Assembly (NCBI GenBank): GCA_030645455.1
Contig: JAUSNA010000060.1
Location: 1-38,492 of the forward strand
From: Candidatus Levyibacteriota bacterium
GTDB taxonomy: Bacteria; Patescibacteriota; Microgenomatia; Levybacterales; GWA1-39-11
Direction of reading: 5' to 3'
Length of the DNA: 38,492 bases
Shown: one piece after another, positions 15,275 to 24,600 of the stretch
How the letters are laid out: each line of letters starts with the position of its first letter
Numbering within the stretch: position 1 is the stretch's first letter
Position numbers and translations under genes: made by a program
The notes under the pieces: model-generated
Database searches by the model: none
The model's input: only the letters and a program-made list of their open reading frames with translations
Told to the model about the DNA's origin: nothing

Positions 15275-16327
15275 ATGCATATTCTTGCCATAGAATCTTC
15301 CTGCGATGAAACCAGTGCTGCAATCGTAAAAAAAACATCTCATGGCATAGACGTACTATCTACTGTTACTGCTACGTCTTTAAGCCTTCACGCTGCAACA
15401 GGGGGTATAATCCCTGAGAGCGCGGCAAGAATGCAGGTTAAGTATATAATGCCCGTTATTATTGAAGCGCTAAATGAGGGTATAGGAAACAGAAAGCAGG
15501 GCAAAGAAATAACAAGCTGGAAAACAGCAAGAGAAGTTTTAAAAAACGATATTGATGCAATAGCCGTAACATATGGACCTGGTCTTATTGGAAGCTTACT
15601 TGTAGGAGTCGAAACAGCAAAAACTCTTTCATATATATTTAAAAAACCACTAATCCCAGTAAATCACTTGCTGGCGCACATATATGCCAATTATATAAAT
15701 AGGAAGGAATCTGAAATCAAGTTTCCCTATATTGGTCTCATTGTGTCGGGTGGACATACCGATTTATTATTATTTAAAAATCATGGGGACTATAAATGGC
15801 TTGGCGGAACAAGAGATGATGCTGCAGGTGAAGCGTTTGACAAGATTGGTAGATTGCTAAACCTTACCTATCCCGCAGGTCCGGAGATTGAACAAAGAGC
15901 GTCATTGGTTAACAATCCGGATCTAAAGTTTAAAAGCCCCTTGATGGGAAGTCACGATTTTGATTTCTCATTTTCCGGACTAAAAACAGAGGTCTCCCGA
16001 TTCGTACAAAAGCAAGAAGTAGTAGACACTAACCTAAAAAATAAAATTTGTCATGCGACACAAAAAGCAATTATCGATGTGTTGGTCGGAAAAACACTTG
16101 AGGCATCAACCAAATACAATGCAACAATGATCTTAGTTGGTGGAGGTGTTAGTGCCAATGGAAAACTTAGAGACCAACTTTCATCTGCATCTTCAATTCC
16201 TGTTCTTTTTCCCGATGCAAAATATACAACTGATAATGCTGCAATGATCGGAGCATATGGACTGTTAAATCAACAAACAACATCCTGGGAATTGTTATCA
16301 GCCAATCCAGAGTTGTATTTTGCCTGA
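15275..16327 (+). CDS. tsaD: tRNA N6-adenosine threonylcarbamoyltransferase TsaD
   Basis: With TsaB and TsaE it transfers the threonylcarbamoyl group from TC-AMP to A37 of tRNAs reading ANN codons. 350 residues. Visible are AIESSCDETSAA, the iron/zinc pair His131 and His135 in NHLLAHIYAN, SGGHTDLL, DDAAGEAFDKIGR, GPEIE and the C-terminal TTDNAAMIGAYG. A small insertion (about residues 70-90, GNRKQGKEITSWKTA) is longer than in E. coli. No tsaB or tsaE is in the window. It is the last gene of the VanW-ddl group; topA follows from its own promoter. Confidence 0.97.
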   Translation: MHILAIESSCDETSAAIVKKTSHGIDVLSTVTATSLSLHAATGGIIPESAARMQVKYIMPVIIEALNEGIGNRKQGKEITSWKTAREVLKNDIDAIAVTYGPGLIGSLLVGVETAKTLSYIFKKPLIPVNHLLAHIYANYINRKESEIKFPYIGLIVSGGHTDLLLFKNHGDYKWLGGTRDDAAGEAFDKIGRLLNLTYPAGPEIEQRASLVNNPDLKFKSPLMGSHDFDFSFSGLKTEVSRFVQKQEVVDTNLKNKICHATQKAIIDVLVGKTLEASTKYNATMILVGGGVSANGKLRDQLSSASSIPVLFPDAKYTTDNAAMIGAYGLLNQQTTSWELLSANPELYFA

Positions 16328-16376
16328 TACTACAATATAATCCTCATTTCGCAGCCAACGTAGCAATATTTTGTTA

Positions 16377-16385
16377 TGCTATACT
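16377..16385 (+). promoter_or_regulatory. Extended -10 promoter of topA
   Basis: TGcTATACT is an extended -10; the -35 region is poor. Predicted start about 16392, a 15-nt leader without a Shine-Dalgarno site. Confidence 0.55.
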
Positions 16386-16406
16386 GGTTTTTGTGTAATT
16401 TAAGTT

Positions 16407-18437
16407 ATGAAAGATGTAATTTTAGTCGAATCACCTACAAAAGCAAAGACGCTAACGCGTTTTCTTGCAGGAAAATACGAAGTAATTGCTTCGATGGGGC
16501 ACATCCGTGATCTACCTAAATCCAAACTTGGCGTCGACCTGGAAAATAATTTCGAACCTCAATATATAATTCCAAAAGACAAACAAAAAACTGTAAAGCA
16601 GCTTAAAGCTGTAGTTAAGGGAGCAAAATTAATTATTCTCGCAACAGACCCTGACCGCGAAGGAGAAGCTATTTCATTCCACCTTCATGAAATATTAAAG
16701 GATGTCAATAAAAATTCAGACTTTGAAAGAATCGTTTTTCATGAAATTACAAAAGGCGCAATTGATGCTGCCATGACTCATAAGAGGAAAATCGATCAAG
16801 ATCTGGTTAATGCCCAAACAGCTCGCCGAGTGCTTGACCGAATAGTGGGATACAAATTGTCTCCGATTCTTTGGAGAAAAGTAAAAAGACATTTGTCGGC
16901 CGGTCGCGTTCAATCAGTAGCATTAAGATTAATTGTAGAGCGTGAAAAAGAAATTGGTATATTTGCAAGCAATGCGTTTTATCGAATTGTTTTAACGGTA
17001 AATAAAAAAGGTGAAAAAAACACGATAGATTTTGAATTAACAAAAATTGAAGGGAAAAAAATTGAAGAATCTAAAGAAATAAAACTGTATGATGGGGCAT
17101 ATAAATATTCATACACCAATCTTTCGAAAGATATTGCGGATATAATTATCGGCCAAGTTAAAAACGAGGGGCTTACAATTGTCGATGTCCAGCAGAAAGA
17201 AACAAAAAGATCCTCATATCCTCCTTTTATCACATCTACTCTCCAACAAGCAGCCTTTAGAAGATTTGGCTATACGGGAAAGCGAACAATGTCTCTTGCT
17301 CAGAGATTATATGAGGAAGGACATATTACTTACCACAGAACCGATTCATTTAATTTGTCAGACGTTTTTATAAAAGCGTCCCGCTCTTATATAGAAAAGG
17401 AGTTTGGAAAAGAGTATTTATCCCCTGATGTAAAAGTTTTTAAGACAAAATCTAAATCTGCGCAAGAAGCGCATGAAGCAATTAGACCCGTTAATATTGA
17501 AGAAGAAAAGGAAAAAATAAGTAAAGAATTGGGGAATGATTACGCAAATATTTATGACTTAATTTATAGAAGAGCTGTGGCAACGCAAATGTCTGACGCT
17601 ATTTTTGCATCCACAAAAATCACTGGGGAAATTACGAAAAAAGAGACTTACACTTTTGAAGCAAGCGGAAGTGTACTAAGATTTCAGGGATTTCTTAAGC
17701 TTTACTCAATAAAAGAAGACGAAACACAAGTTCTTCCCGAAATCAAAGTTGGAGAAATCCTGGATTACAAAAATGCCTCACTTTCCGAGCACGCAACAAA
17801 TCCTCCGCCTCGATATAATGAAGCATCTTTAGTGTCATCTCTTGAAAAGCATGGCATTGGAAGACCTTCAACTTACGCGCCTATTATTTCCACACTTTTT
17901 GACAGACTATATATTGAGAAAAACGAAGGAAGACTAAGTCCTACGGAAATTGGTATCTCAGTTACTGAATTTTTAGTTAAGAATTTTTCAAATATTGACG
18001 ACATACCTTTTACTGCTCGCCTAGAGGAAGAATTAGACGAAATCGCAGAAGGTAAATTAAAATGGCAAAATGTTTTGAAAGATTTTTACACACCCTTTGA
18101 AAAACAACTTAAGAAAGCCGAGAATGCTGAGGGAGTAAAGATAGAAATTGAATATTCAGACCGGACCTGTCCAAAAGATGAAGGAAGACTTATTGTCAGA
18201 CAATCAAAGTTTGGAAAATTTTTGGCCTGCGAAAATTTTCCGGATTGCAGATTTACAGAGTCAATTACCGAAACGCTTGATATCCCATGTCCAAAGGATG
18301 GAGGAAATGTCGTAATGAAAAGAACCAGAAAGGGAAGAACTTTCTATGGATGCAGCAATTACCCAAATTGTGATTTTGCAGTTTGGAAAAAAGAAGATAT
18401 TATAAAACCCAAAGAACCTACCACAGCAACGAATTAA
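16407..18437 (+). CDS. topA: DNA topoisomerase I
   Basis: A type IA enzyme that relaxes negative supercoils by single-strand passage. 676 residues. The Toprim domain has VESPTKAKT and DPDREGEA (81-88). The catalytic Tyr309 lies in ITYHRTDSF, with His in place of the more common Met. The gate and core regions follow (RYNEASLVSSLEKHGIGRPS). Two C-terminal four-Cys zinc ribbons are present: CPKDEGRLIV...CENFPDC and CPKDGGNVVM...CSNYPNC. Topoisomerases of this size with two ribbons are usual for small genomes. The C39-like peptidase gene starts 1 bp downstream. Confidence 0.97.
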   Translation: MKDVILVESPTKAKTLTRFLAGKYEVIASMGHIRDLPKSKLGVDLENNFEPQYIIPKDKQKTVKQLKAVVKGAKLIILATDPDREGEAISFHLHEILKDVNKNSDFERIVFHEITKGAIDAAMTHKRKIDQDLVNAQTARRVLDRIVGYKLSPILWRKVKRHLSAGRVQSVALRLIVEREKEIGIFASNAFYRIVLTVNKKGEKNTIDFELTKIEGKKIEESKEIKLYDGAYKYSYTNLSKDIADIIIGQVKNEGLTIVDVQQKETKRSSYPPFITSTLQQAAFRRFGYTGKRTMSLAQRLYEEGHITYHRTDSFNLSDVFIKASRSYIEKEFGKEYLSPDVKVFKTKSKSAQEAHEAIRPVNIEEEKEKISKELGNDYANIYDLIYRRAVATQMSDAIFASTKITGEITKKETYTFEASGSVLRFQGFLKLYSIKEDETQVLPEIKVGEILDYKNASLSEHATNPPPRYNEASLVSSLEKHGIGRPSTYAPIISTLFDRLYIEKNEGRLSPTEIGISVTEFLVKNFSNIDDIPFTARLEEELDEIAEGKLKWQNVLKDFYTPFEKQLKKAENAEGVKIEIEYSDRTCPKDEGRLIVRQSKFGKFLACENFPDCRFTESITETLDIPCPKDGGNVVMKRTRKGRTFYGCSNYPNCDFAVWKKEDIIKPKEPTTATN

Positions 18438-18438
18438 G

Positions 18439-19131
18439 ATGGAACTCCAAGAGATTGATTTAGCCAATATTAATCTAGCCGAACAACAATCAAACATTTC
18501 AGATAGCGCGTGCACAGCATATTCTCTTGTAAATCTTGTGCGGATGCTTGGATATGAAGTTTCTGAAAACCAACTGTCTACTCTAAAAGAAGAAGCGGCG
18601 TCTCAGGATCCGTCAGGATTAACTGCCGATCAGCGATCAGATTTTCTTGAAAAATTTGGTCTTATCAACCGCAACCTGGGAAATGTTTTCTCAGAATATT
18701 CTCAAGACAAAACAAAACTGCTTGATGAATTTGTTAAAGAATTAAAACAGCACCCTGTTTCGTTTGTAATATCTTCAGCGTTATCACTTAAAAAGGGCTC
18801 TTCTTCATTAAGTGGTACATCGGAGTCTGGAAAAGCAGAGACCGGTCACCAAGTTGTAGCTGCTTTTATCAATGGGAGGGTGCAAATAATCGACCCATAT
18901 GCGCCTCGATCAAGATACTCTTTCAACCCAACCAACCCTGAATCCATGAATAATTTGTTGACTACGCTCACTAGTCGCGCGACTCAGTATTATCTAGAAC
19001 AAGATTCCAAACCTGTTACCAGAGATTCTGTTTTCGCTGAAGGAAAAAGAAGACTTGAGTCTGTAGATTACGCCAGTTTCATCCGAGCGTCTATGACAAA
19101 TAATGAAATGTATACGGCAGTAAAAAAGTAG
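18439..19131 (+). CDS. Candidate intracellular C39-like cysteine peptidase
   Basis: 230 residues, no signal peptide or membrane helix. I see a papain-like layout of C39-type peptidases: Cys25 in SDSACTAYSLVNLVRMLGYE at the head of a helix, His137 in GHQVVAAFINGRVQIIDPYA, and Asp152 fifteen residues later in the IDPY turn. The usual Gln before the Cys is not obvious (Gln16 and Gln17 are candidates). A Ser/Gly-rich insertion lies at 119-130. Family membership is inferred from this pattern. It is squeezed between topA (1 bp) and a tRNA/rRNA methylase gene (2 bp), so the three are probably co-translated. Substrate unknown. Confidence 0.6.
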   Translation: MELQEIDLANINLAEQQSNISDSACTAYSLVNLVRMLGYEVSENQLSTLKEEAASQDPSGLTADQRSDFLEKFGLINRNLGNVFSEYSQDKTKLLDEFVKELKQHPVSFVISSALSLKKGSSSLSGTSESGKAETGHQVVAAFINGRVQIIDPYAPRSRYSFNPTNPESMNNLLTTLTSRATQYYLEQDSKPVTRDSVFAEGKRRLESVDYASFIRASMTNNEMYTAVKK

Positions 19132-19133
19132 TT

Positions 19134-19682
19134 ATGGATATTACAAAGCTTGGGGCGGAAGAACTCCGTGTTATTACGCCATCTGAAGAGCAACTTAAAA
19201 AAATTAAAGCATCAAGACAAGAAATTTATATTGTTCTTGATAATGTTTTGGATACATATAATATTGGAAGCGTATTTAGACTTGCTGACGCAGTTGGAGC
19301 AAAGAAAATATTTTTATGTGCGGGGAGTGAGACTCCTCCAAATCACAAAATAAAAAAAGCATCAGTCGGAACATGGCAATGGGTTGAATGGGAATACTTC
19401 ACCGAAACAAGAGAGGCAATTAAAAGTTTAAAGTTAAAAGTTAAAAATTTGAAAGTTGTTGCAGTGGAACTTGATGAAAAAGCCATTGATTACACGAAAG
19501 CAGACTACACTCTCCCAATTGCTCTTGTGGTCGGACACGAGTCGGATGGCATATCAAAAGAAGTTCTGGATATGTGTGACAAGATAGTCCAACTTCCACA
19601 ATTGGGAATTAATAAAAGTCTGAATGTAATGGTTTCATTGGGAATAGTTCTCTATGAAGCCCTCGAAAAAAATAGCTCCTAA
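19134..19682 (+). CDS. TrmH/SpoU-family RNA 2'-O-ribose methyltransferase
   Basis: A SAM-dependent methylase with the trefoil-knot (SPOUT) fold. 182 residues. Motif 1 is NVLDTYNIGSVFRLADAVGA (Asn43 and Arg49 the expected catalytic residues), motif 2 is LVVGHESDGIS, motif 3 is GINKSLNVMVSLGIVLYEAL. It lacks the N-terminal L30e-like RNA-binding extension of RlmB, so it is closer to TrmL/TrmH-type enzymes; the target nucleotide cannot be assigned. Residues 98-113 (LKLKVKNLKVV) are encoded by an AT-rich repetitive stretch that looks like an in-frame micro-insertion. Confidence 0.9.
   Translation: MDITKLGAEELRVITPSEEQLKKIKASRQEIYIVLDNVLDTYNIGSVFRLADAVGAKKIFLCAGSETPPNHKIKKASVGTWQWVEWEYFTETREAIKSLKLKVKNLKVVAVELDEKAIDYTKADYTLPIALVVGHESDGISKEVLDMCDKIVQLPQLGINKSLNVMVSLGIVLYEALEKNSS
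19421..19458. repeat. AT-rich iterated micro-repeat inside the TrmH-family gene
   Basis: Repeats of the type AAAGTTTAAAGTTAAAAGTT, in frame, encode a Lys/Leu/Val-rich linker. Similar tracts occur in miaA (25450-25481) and between the transketolase halves (30759-30803). Confidence 0.5.
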
Positions 19683-19737
19683 TTAATAAATATTGTTTTT
19701 GCATTTCAAGGAAGCACGTTAAAATTTTTCGACTGTA

Positions 19738-19806
19738 GTGAAGACGGGGGATTCCTCGCAAACTTGTCGAGGAGGGGGTGAAATCACACGCTTCACAAAG
19801 GAGGAA
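19738..19806 (+). promoter_or_regulatory. Structured leader before RmuC, possible translational switch
   Basis: GTGAAG (19738-19743) pairs with CTTCAC (19791-19796), enclosing TCCTCG (19753-19758) paired with CGAGGA (19768-19773). Directly after the outer stem is the ribosome site AAAGGAGGAA (19797-19806). TTCCTC (19752-19757) is also exactly complementary to GAGGAA (19801-19806), so the inner hairpin and sequestration of the ribosome site exclude each other. No known riboswitch class is recognised. A weak upstream -10 (TAAAAT near 19720) could drive it. Confidence 0.5.
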
Positions 19807-19811
19807 AATTA

Positions 19812-20849
19812 GTGACCCTTGATATGCAAAGAGCTTTTGGTTCTTTTTGCGGGAAAAAGAACAGAAAAAAGTGTGATAGAATATATTCCACTGTGAATTT
19901 AGACCTGCTCATCATTTCCTCAATTCTCATTATTGGATTTGGAATAGTTATTTATCTCATTACAAAAAAACAAAACTCAAAAAGTGATGCCACCCTTGTT
20001 GAGTGGCTCAAGTCCATGGATAAAAGATTGGACACCAACTCTAGTGAAATGAATGCAAAGCTTAACAACGCAGCATCAGCTTTTGCTTCGGTCCAAAAAA
20101 GTCTTGGCGAAATGTCTGAAATTGGGAGAAATATGAAAGACTTGCAAGAATTTCTGAACTCTCCAAAACTTAGAGGCAACATAGGCGAGCAGGTCCTGAA
20201 AGAACTTCTAGGACAATTCTTACCAAAGAACACTTACCGACTTCAGTATAGATTTAAGACAGGAAGCATTGTTGATGCAGTAATAATAACCGGTGGGGGG
20301 ATCATTCCAATAGACAGTAAATTTCCAATGGAAAATTTTAGAAGAATTTCAAAAGCGACAGATGACAAAGAGAAAAAATTAATTGAGAGGGAATTTATAA
20401 GTGATATCAAAAGACATATTGATTCAATATCCAGTAAATATATTTTGACGAATGAAGGAACAATTGATTTTGCTCTCATGTACGTTCCGTCTGAAAGCGT
20501 TTATTATGAAATTGCAAATGAGCCATCGCTTTATGATCACGCGACAAAAAAAAGGGTCTTAGCGGTAAGTCCTATGACTTTTTACGCATTTTTACGCTCA
20601 ATTTTGATAGGATTTGAAGGACAAAAAATTTCTCAACAAGCGCACAAAATCTTGAGTAATCTTCGCAGTATCCAAAAAGAGTATGAAAAAACAAATGAAA
20701 ATCTTGAAACCCTTTCCCGTCACGTCTCAAATTCCTACAACATGATGACCCAAGTCTCAACTAGTTTTGGAAAACTCGGACAACAAATAACAACGACTAA
20801 TGAGTTGGGAGAAGTGGAAGAAAAAGAAATCAAACAACTTGAGAGCTAA
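19812..20849 (+). CDS. rmuC: RmuC-family protein (DNA recombination, PD-(D/E)XK-type nuclease domain)
   Basis: RmuC proteins limit recombination at inverted repeats; they combine an N-terminal membrane helix, a coiled coil and a nuclease-like core. Here the helix is LDLLIISSILIIGFGIVIYL, the coiled coil runs to about residue 115, and the core includes LRGNIGEQVLKELLG, GSIVDAVIITG, PIDSKFPMENF and FALMYVPSESVYYEI. Two starts compete. The GTG at 19812 has AAAGGAGG 7 nt upstream and gives 345 residues with a basic two-Cys N-terminal extension. The GTG at 19893 (318 residues, helix right at the N-terminus as in homologues) has an extended -10 (TGaTAGAAT, 19874-19882) 10 nt upstream. Both may be used. 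The longer is given as the outer limit. Confidence 0.9.
   Translation: MTLDMQRAFGSFCGKKNRKKCDRIYSTVNLDLLIISSILIIGFGIVIYLITKKQNSKSDATLVEWLKSMDKRLDTNSSEMNAKLNNAASAFASVQKSLGEMSEIGRNMKDLQEFLNSPKLRGNIGEQVLKELLGQFLPKNTYRLQYRFKTGSIVDAVIITGGGIIPIDSKFPMENFRRISKATDDKEKKLIEREFISDIKRHIDSISSKYILTNEGTIDFALMYVPSESVYYEIANEPSLYDHATKKRVLAVSPMTFYAFLRSILIGFEGQKISQQAHKILSNLRSIQKEYEKTNENLETLSRHVSNSYNMMTQVSTSFGKLGQQITTTNELGEVEEKEIKQLES
19874..19882 (+). promoter_or_regulatory. Internal extended -10 for the short RmuC form
   Basis: TGaTAGAAT ends 10 nt before the GTG at 19893, predicting a nearly leaderless mRNA for the short form. A perfect 9-bp hairpin (GTTCTTTTT-GCGGG-AAAAAGAAC, about 19839-19861) lies just upstream. 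Confidence 0.45.
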
Positions 20850-20877
20850 ACCCCAAACATTACCTCTTAAAACCTGA

Positions 20878-21618
20878 TCAAACATACCCCTCAAATTCTT
20901 CAAAGATTATTTTTTCTTTTGGTACTCCCATGTCTATTATGGTTTTTTTCAAACTGTTAACCATGGCCGGAGGTCCAGAAAAAAAATATTTACTTTTATC
21001 TATTTCGTACACATACCTTTTTATCATTTCAGAATTTATATAACCTTTCTCGCCATCCCATTCTTCCGGATTCAAACTTCCCCCATCGGTTATTGTCGGA
21101 ACGTATGAGAAGTTTTCTAGATGATTATTTGCATCTCTGAAAAAATCATCAAATATCATTTCCTCTCTTTTTTTCCAACTGGCAAAAAGTATCATCTGGG
21201 TTTTTAAATTTTTATCCGTAACATATTCAACAATCGAATGGTACGGTGTAACTCCAATTCCTCCTGCTATAAATACATGCGGTGAAGTATCCTTCTCGTC
21301 AAAATTCAAATCGTCCCACGGACCGTCAAATTGAACTTTATCTCCAGTAACCAAACTATTAAGTCTCATTTTAAAAGTACTTTGAATAATTTTGGTCGTT
21401 ATCGTAATAAATTCTTTGTCCGTGGGGCTTGATGAAATTGTAAAAACCCGCGAGTCTCCTCGCTCGTCCATATTTTTATGTGGCAACGTCATTTCGTAAT
21501 ACTGTCCCGGTGTAAATTCCCTTTCTTCTCCCGTACGCTTAAAGTAAAAAGTGTAAGTGTCAAAAGTCAGTTGTTCTTTTTTAACAAAAGGTAGAAAAAA
21601 AATCCCATTCTCATTCAT
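20878..21618 (-). CDS. FAD/NAD(P)-binding oxidoreductase of the ferredoxin-NADP reductase family
   Basis: 246 residues, a complete two-domain FNR-like flavoprotein without an iron-sulfur domain. The FAD domain shows PGQYYEM and RVFTISSSP (Arg57 onward). The NAD(P) domain shows GGIGVTPYHSIV (119-130) and YFFSGPPAMV near the end. It would move electrons between NAD(P)H and a separate carrier; no ferredoxin, flavodoxin or hydroxylase gene is near, so the partner is unknown. It starts 10 nt after the uvrD stop and has no visible promoter, so it is probably expressed from the rnpB-uvrD transcript. It converges with rmuC with no terminator between. Confidence 0.88.
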   Translation of the reverse strand: MNENGIFFLPFVKKEQLTFDTYTFYFKRTGEEREFTPGQYYEMTLPHKNMDERGDSRVFTISSSPTDKEFITITTKIIQSTFKMRLNSLVTGDKVQFDGPWDDLNFDEKDTSPHVFIAGGIGVTPYHSIVEYVTDKNLKTQMILFASWKKREEMIFDDFFRDANNHLENFSYVPTITDGGSLNPEEWDGEKGYINSEMIKRYVYEIDKSKYFFSGPPAMVNSLKKTIIDMGVPKEKIIFEEFEGYV

Positions 21619-21628
21619 AAATTATTTA

Positions 21629-24600
21629 TTAGCTCGCAAAATACTCACGGAGTTTACAAAAATCACACTTCCTATCGTTGCATCTCTCATTCCAAAAAGA
21701 GAGATTGATTATTTCTTTACTAACTCTTATTACCTCTTTTAACAGTTCTTCGGATTCCTCTTTTGAAATATCAAAGATTTCCCTTTTATACTCTCCACTG
21801 TCTTTAGGCTCGACGAATTCAATTATTCCGCTTTGCATTTTGAAAAAATTATTCTTGTATCTGTCTAGGAGCAATTTATAAAAGACCAGTTGCCTTTTAT
21901 AATTCCCGTCTCCATTTAAAGTCTTTCCTTCGATTTCATTTCTTGACTTCACACCACCTGTCTTAAAGTCGCTTACAAGAACCTTGAAATTCTTATCGAG
22001 GGGCTCTATCATATCTATTTTTCCATTAAGAATTAAGTCATCCGTTATTCTTATCCCTTTAATATCAAGTTCGGATTCGACATCTTTACTCAATGATTTC
22101 AGACGCTCATCGTAAAATCCACCCAATGCCTTTTTCCCTCTTTCAATAAAACGTTCTAATTCGGAAGACGTTATAGTTTGCAGATAATTGGATTCCACAA
22201 AATTTTTGATTAACAATTCTTGCGACGCCTTACCTTTTTTAAGCGCTATGATGTAACGGTTGATTGCCTCATGAATTGCATTTCCGTATAGTCCTGAATC
22301 TTGTATTTTTTCAGGAATACGAAGAAGGTTGGTGAAAAAATATTTCCATGGACAATCCAAATAATTATTAAGAGCACTGACGGATAATCCCTGTTTTCTA
22401 AAAACCTCCGCAACAAATTCTTTCGAGAAATTTACTTTTTCATTTTTTTCTTTTGACTTAAATATTTCCTCCAAGTGAGAGTTAAAAATTTTCTCAAAAC
22501 CTGAAACATTAAAATCCTCAATATATTGCTCCGGTATTTCAGTCAAGAATTGTGAAGCAATCTGCTCTCTACCATCCTCCGAGGAATTTGAAAAAGTTAT
22601 AAATGCATTTTTCCTAGCTCTCGTAAGTGCCACATAAAATAGCCTTCGCTCATCACTGTTATCATCACCGGTTACATCAATTGATTTCCTGCCTAAATAC
22701 TCCCAGGGTATAACGAATTTCGCTCCTCTATTTCTCTTATTTCCCCAATGTGTATTAAAAACATTTGGTAAAAATACATAATCGAATTCCAATCCCTTTG
22801 ATTTGTGTACTGTCATTAGTCTTACAACCCCTTCCGGAATTATATGAGTATTTTTCTTAAGAGACACATTATGATCTTCTAAAAGATCTAGATACTTTAC
22901 AAAATCTCTCAAGCTATACGAACCACTCCTTCCGACAAGCTCCTTTACTTCATCATAAAGTCTTGCCAATTTTGAAAGCACTTCTTGCGCATGAGGATTT
23001 GTAAGAATACTTTTCAAAAGCCCCGTTTTGTTAAGAACCTCAACAAAAACCTCGTCAAGCCTGTTGTTGTTTGCCAACTTTATAAAACCTTTTTCCTCCA
23101 TATAAAGATTTATAAATTCTTTGATCGCAACAGTATTTACAAGCTCCAACTCGGCTAATTTCTCTTTATTTCTTAAGACATCCCAAATATTTTCTTTATT
23201 CTCATACCTTGCTTTAGAAATTTTGAAAACATCAAGGGGATGGATTTGAAAACAATCCATGAGCATTGCTTTTATTATGTATTCATTATTTGTAGGTTCA
23301 TTAACGGATCGGAGAAGCAATATCATTTTCCCAACTTCTATGTCCTCCAACACATTCAAATCCGACTCAATAACGTGTGGTATTTTCTCGCGCTCAAGGA
23401 CGGGTAATAGTGGGTAAAGGTCTTTGTTGTTGCGGACCAAAATTGCTATGTCATTGGCTTCTGTACTTTTCAAAAGTTCTTTAACCTTGCTAACTATCCA
23501 GTAATATTCGCCGTCATAGGATGAAAATTCCGCTTTTTTGATTTTTTCCTCAGGGTGCATTGCCTTTTTCAAAAGACCAACACTTTCTGACAAAATTTCT
23601 AACGAAACCGCGTTATTTGATATCACCGAATGGGTGGCATCCAAAATTACCTGGGTTGACCGGTAATTCTCAGATAAATTTATAAGTCTTGCATCCGGGT
23701 ATTTTCTCTTAAAGTAGATAAAGTTCTCAAGTGAAGCACCTTGAAATCTATATATCGCCTGCTTTTCATCCCCTACTACAAAAAGGTTGGGACTATCAAA
23801 AAATGAAGCCATCAGCTCGACAATTTTATTTTGTGATGCGTTTGTATCCTGATGTTCGTCAACCAAAAAGTATTGAAACTTTTCCTGCAGATATTGGAGT
23901 AAGTAGGGATGCTTCTCTAGTTGACTTATAACTTCCAAAAGCATATCGTTATAGTCATACTTTTTAAGTTCTTTTAGCTTTTTCCCATACTCTTTATACA
24001 CCTTAACAAGTTCTTTATTTTTTTCAATTTCTGAAAACTTCTTCTTATAGTCACTTTTTATTTCACCTTTGTATTTACCTTTTGTATTTTTCAAATCATC
24101 ACGATTTAATAAATCTTTCTCCATTGCAATCAGACCTTTATCCAAATCCCCGGGTAAAACTTTTTCCATCTTAAGTCTATTAATTGCAGAAAGTGCTGGC
24201 TTCACATAATGAGACAAATCACCCAATGGCTTTATATGCTTAAAATTAAGATTCTTAATAATTGATTCGACGATTTGAAGTTGCTCTATTTCCGTAATAT
24301 TTTCAGAAGCTATAATATTTGAAAATTCCTCTTGATGACTTCTTATGAAATTGTTGCTAAATGAATGAAATGTTGTGATTTCTACTCTGTACGCATCTTG
24401 ACCAATAATTTGAAGAAGTCTTTTGCGCATTTCGTGTGCTGCTGCCTCCGTAAAAGTGAGAGCAAGAATATTTTCAGGGTTGACTTGGGTCTTAAGTAAA
24501 ATATTTGCTATGCGAAGAGTAAGTGTCGTAGTTTTTCCTGTTCCCGGACCTGCAACCACCATTACAGGACCTTCTATAGCATCAACCGCCTCCCTTTGTG

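Noticed and set aside
19730-19830. TnpB/IS200-type element end at the RmuC leader
   Set aside because: Structured and G-rich like some element ends, but no transposase remnant is present and no known end sequence could be recognised; kept only as an alternative.
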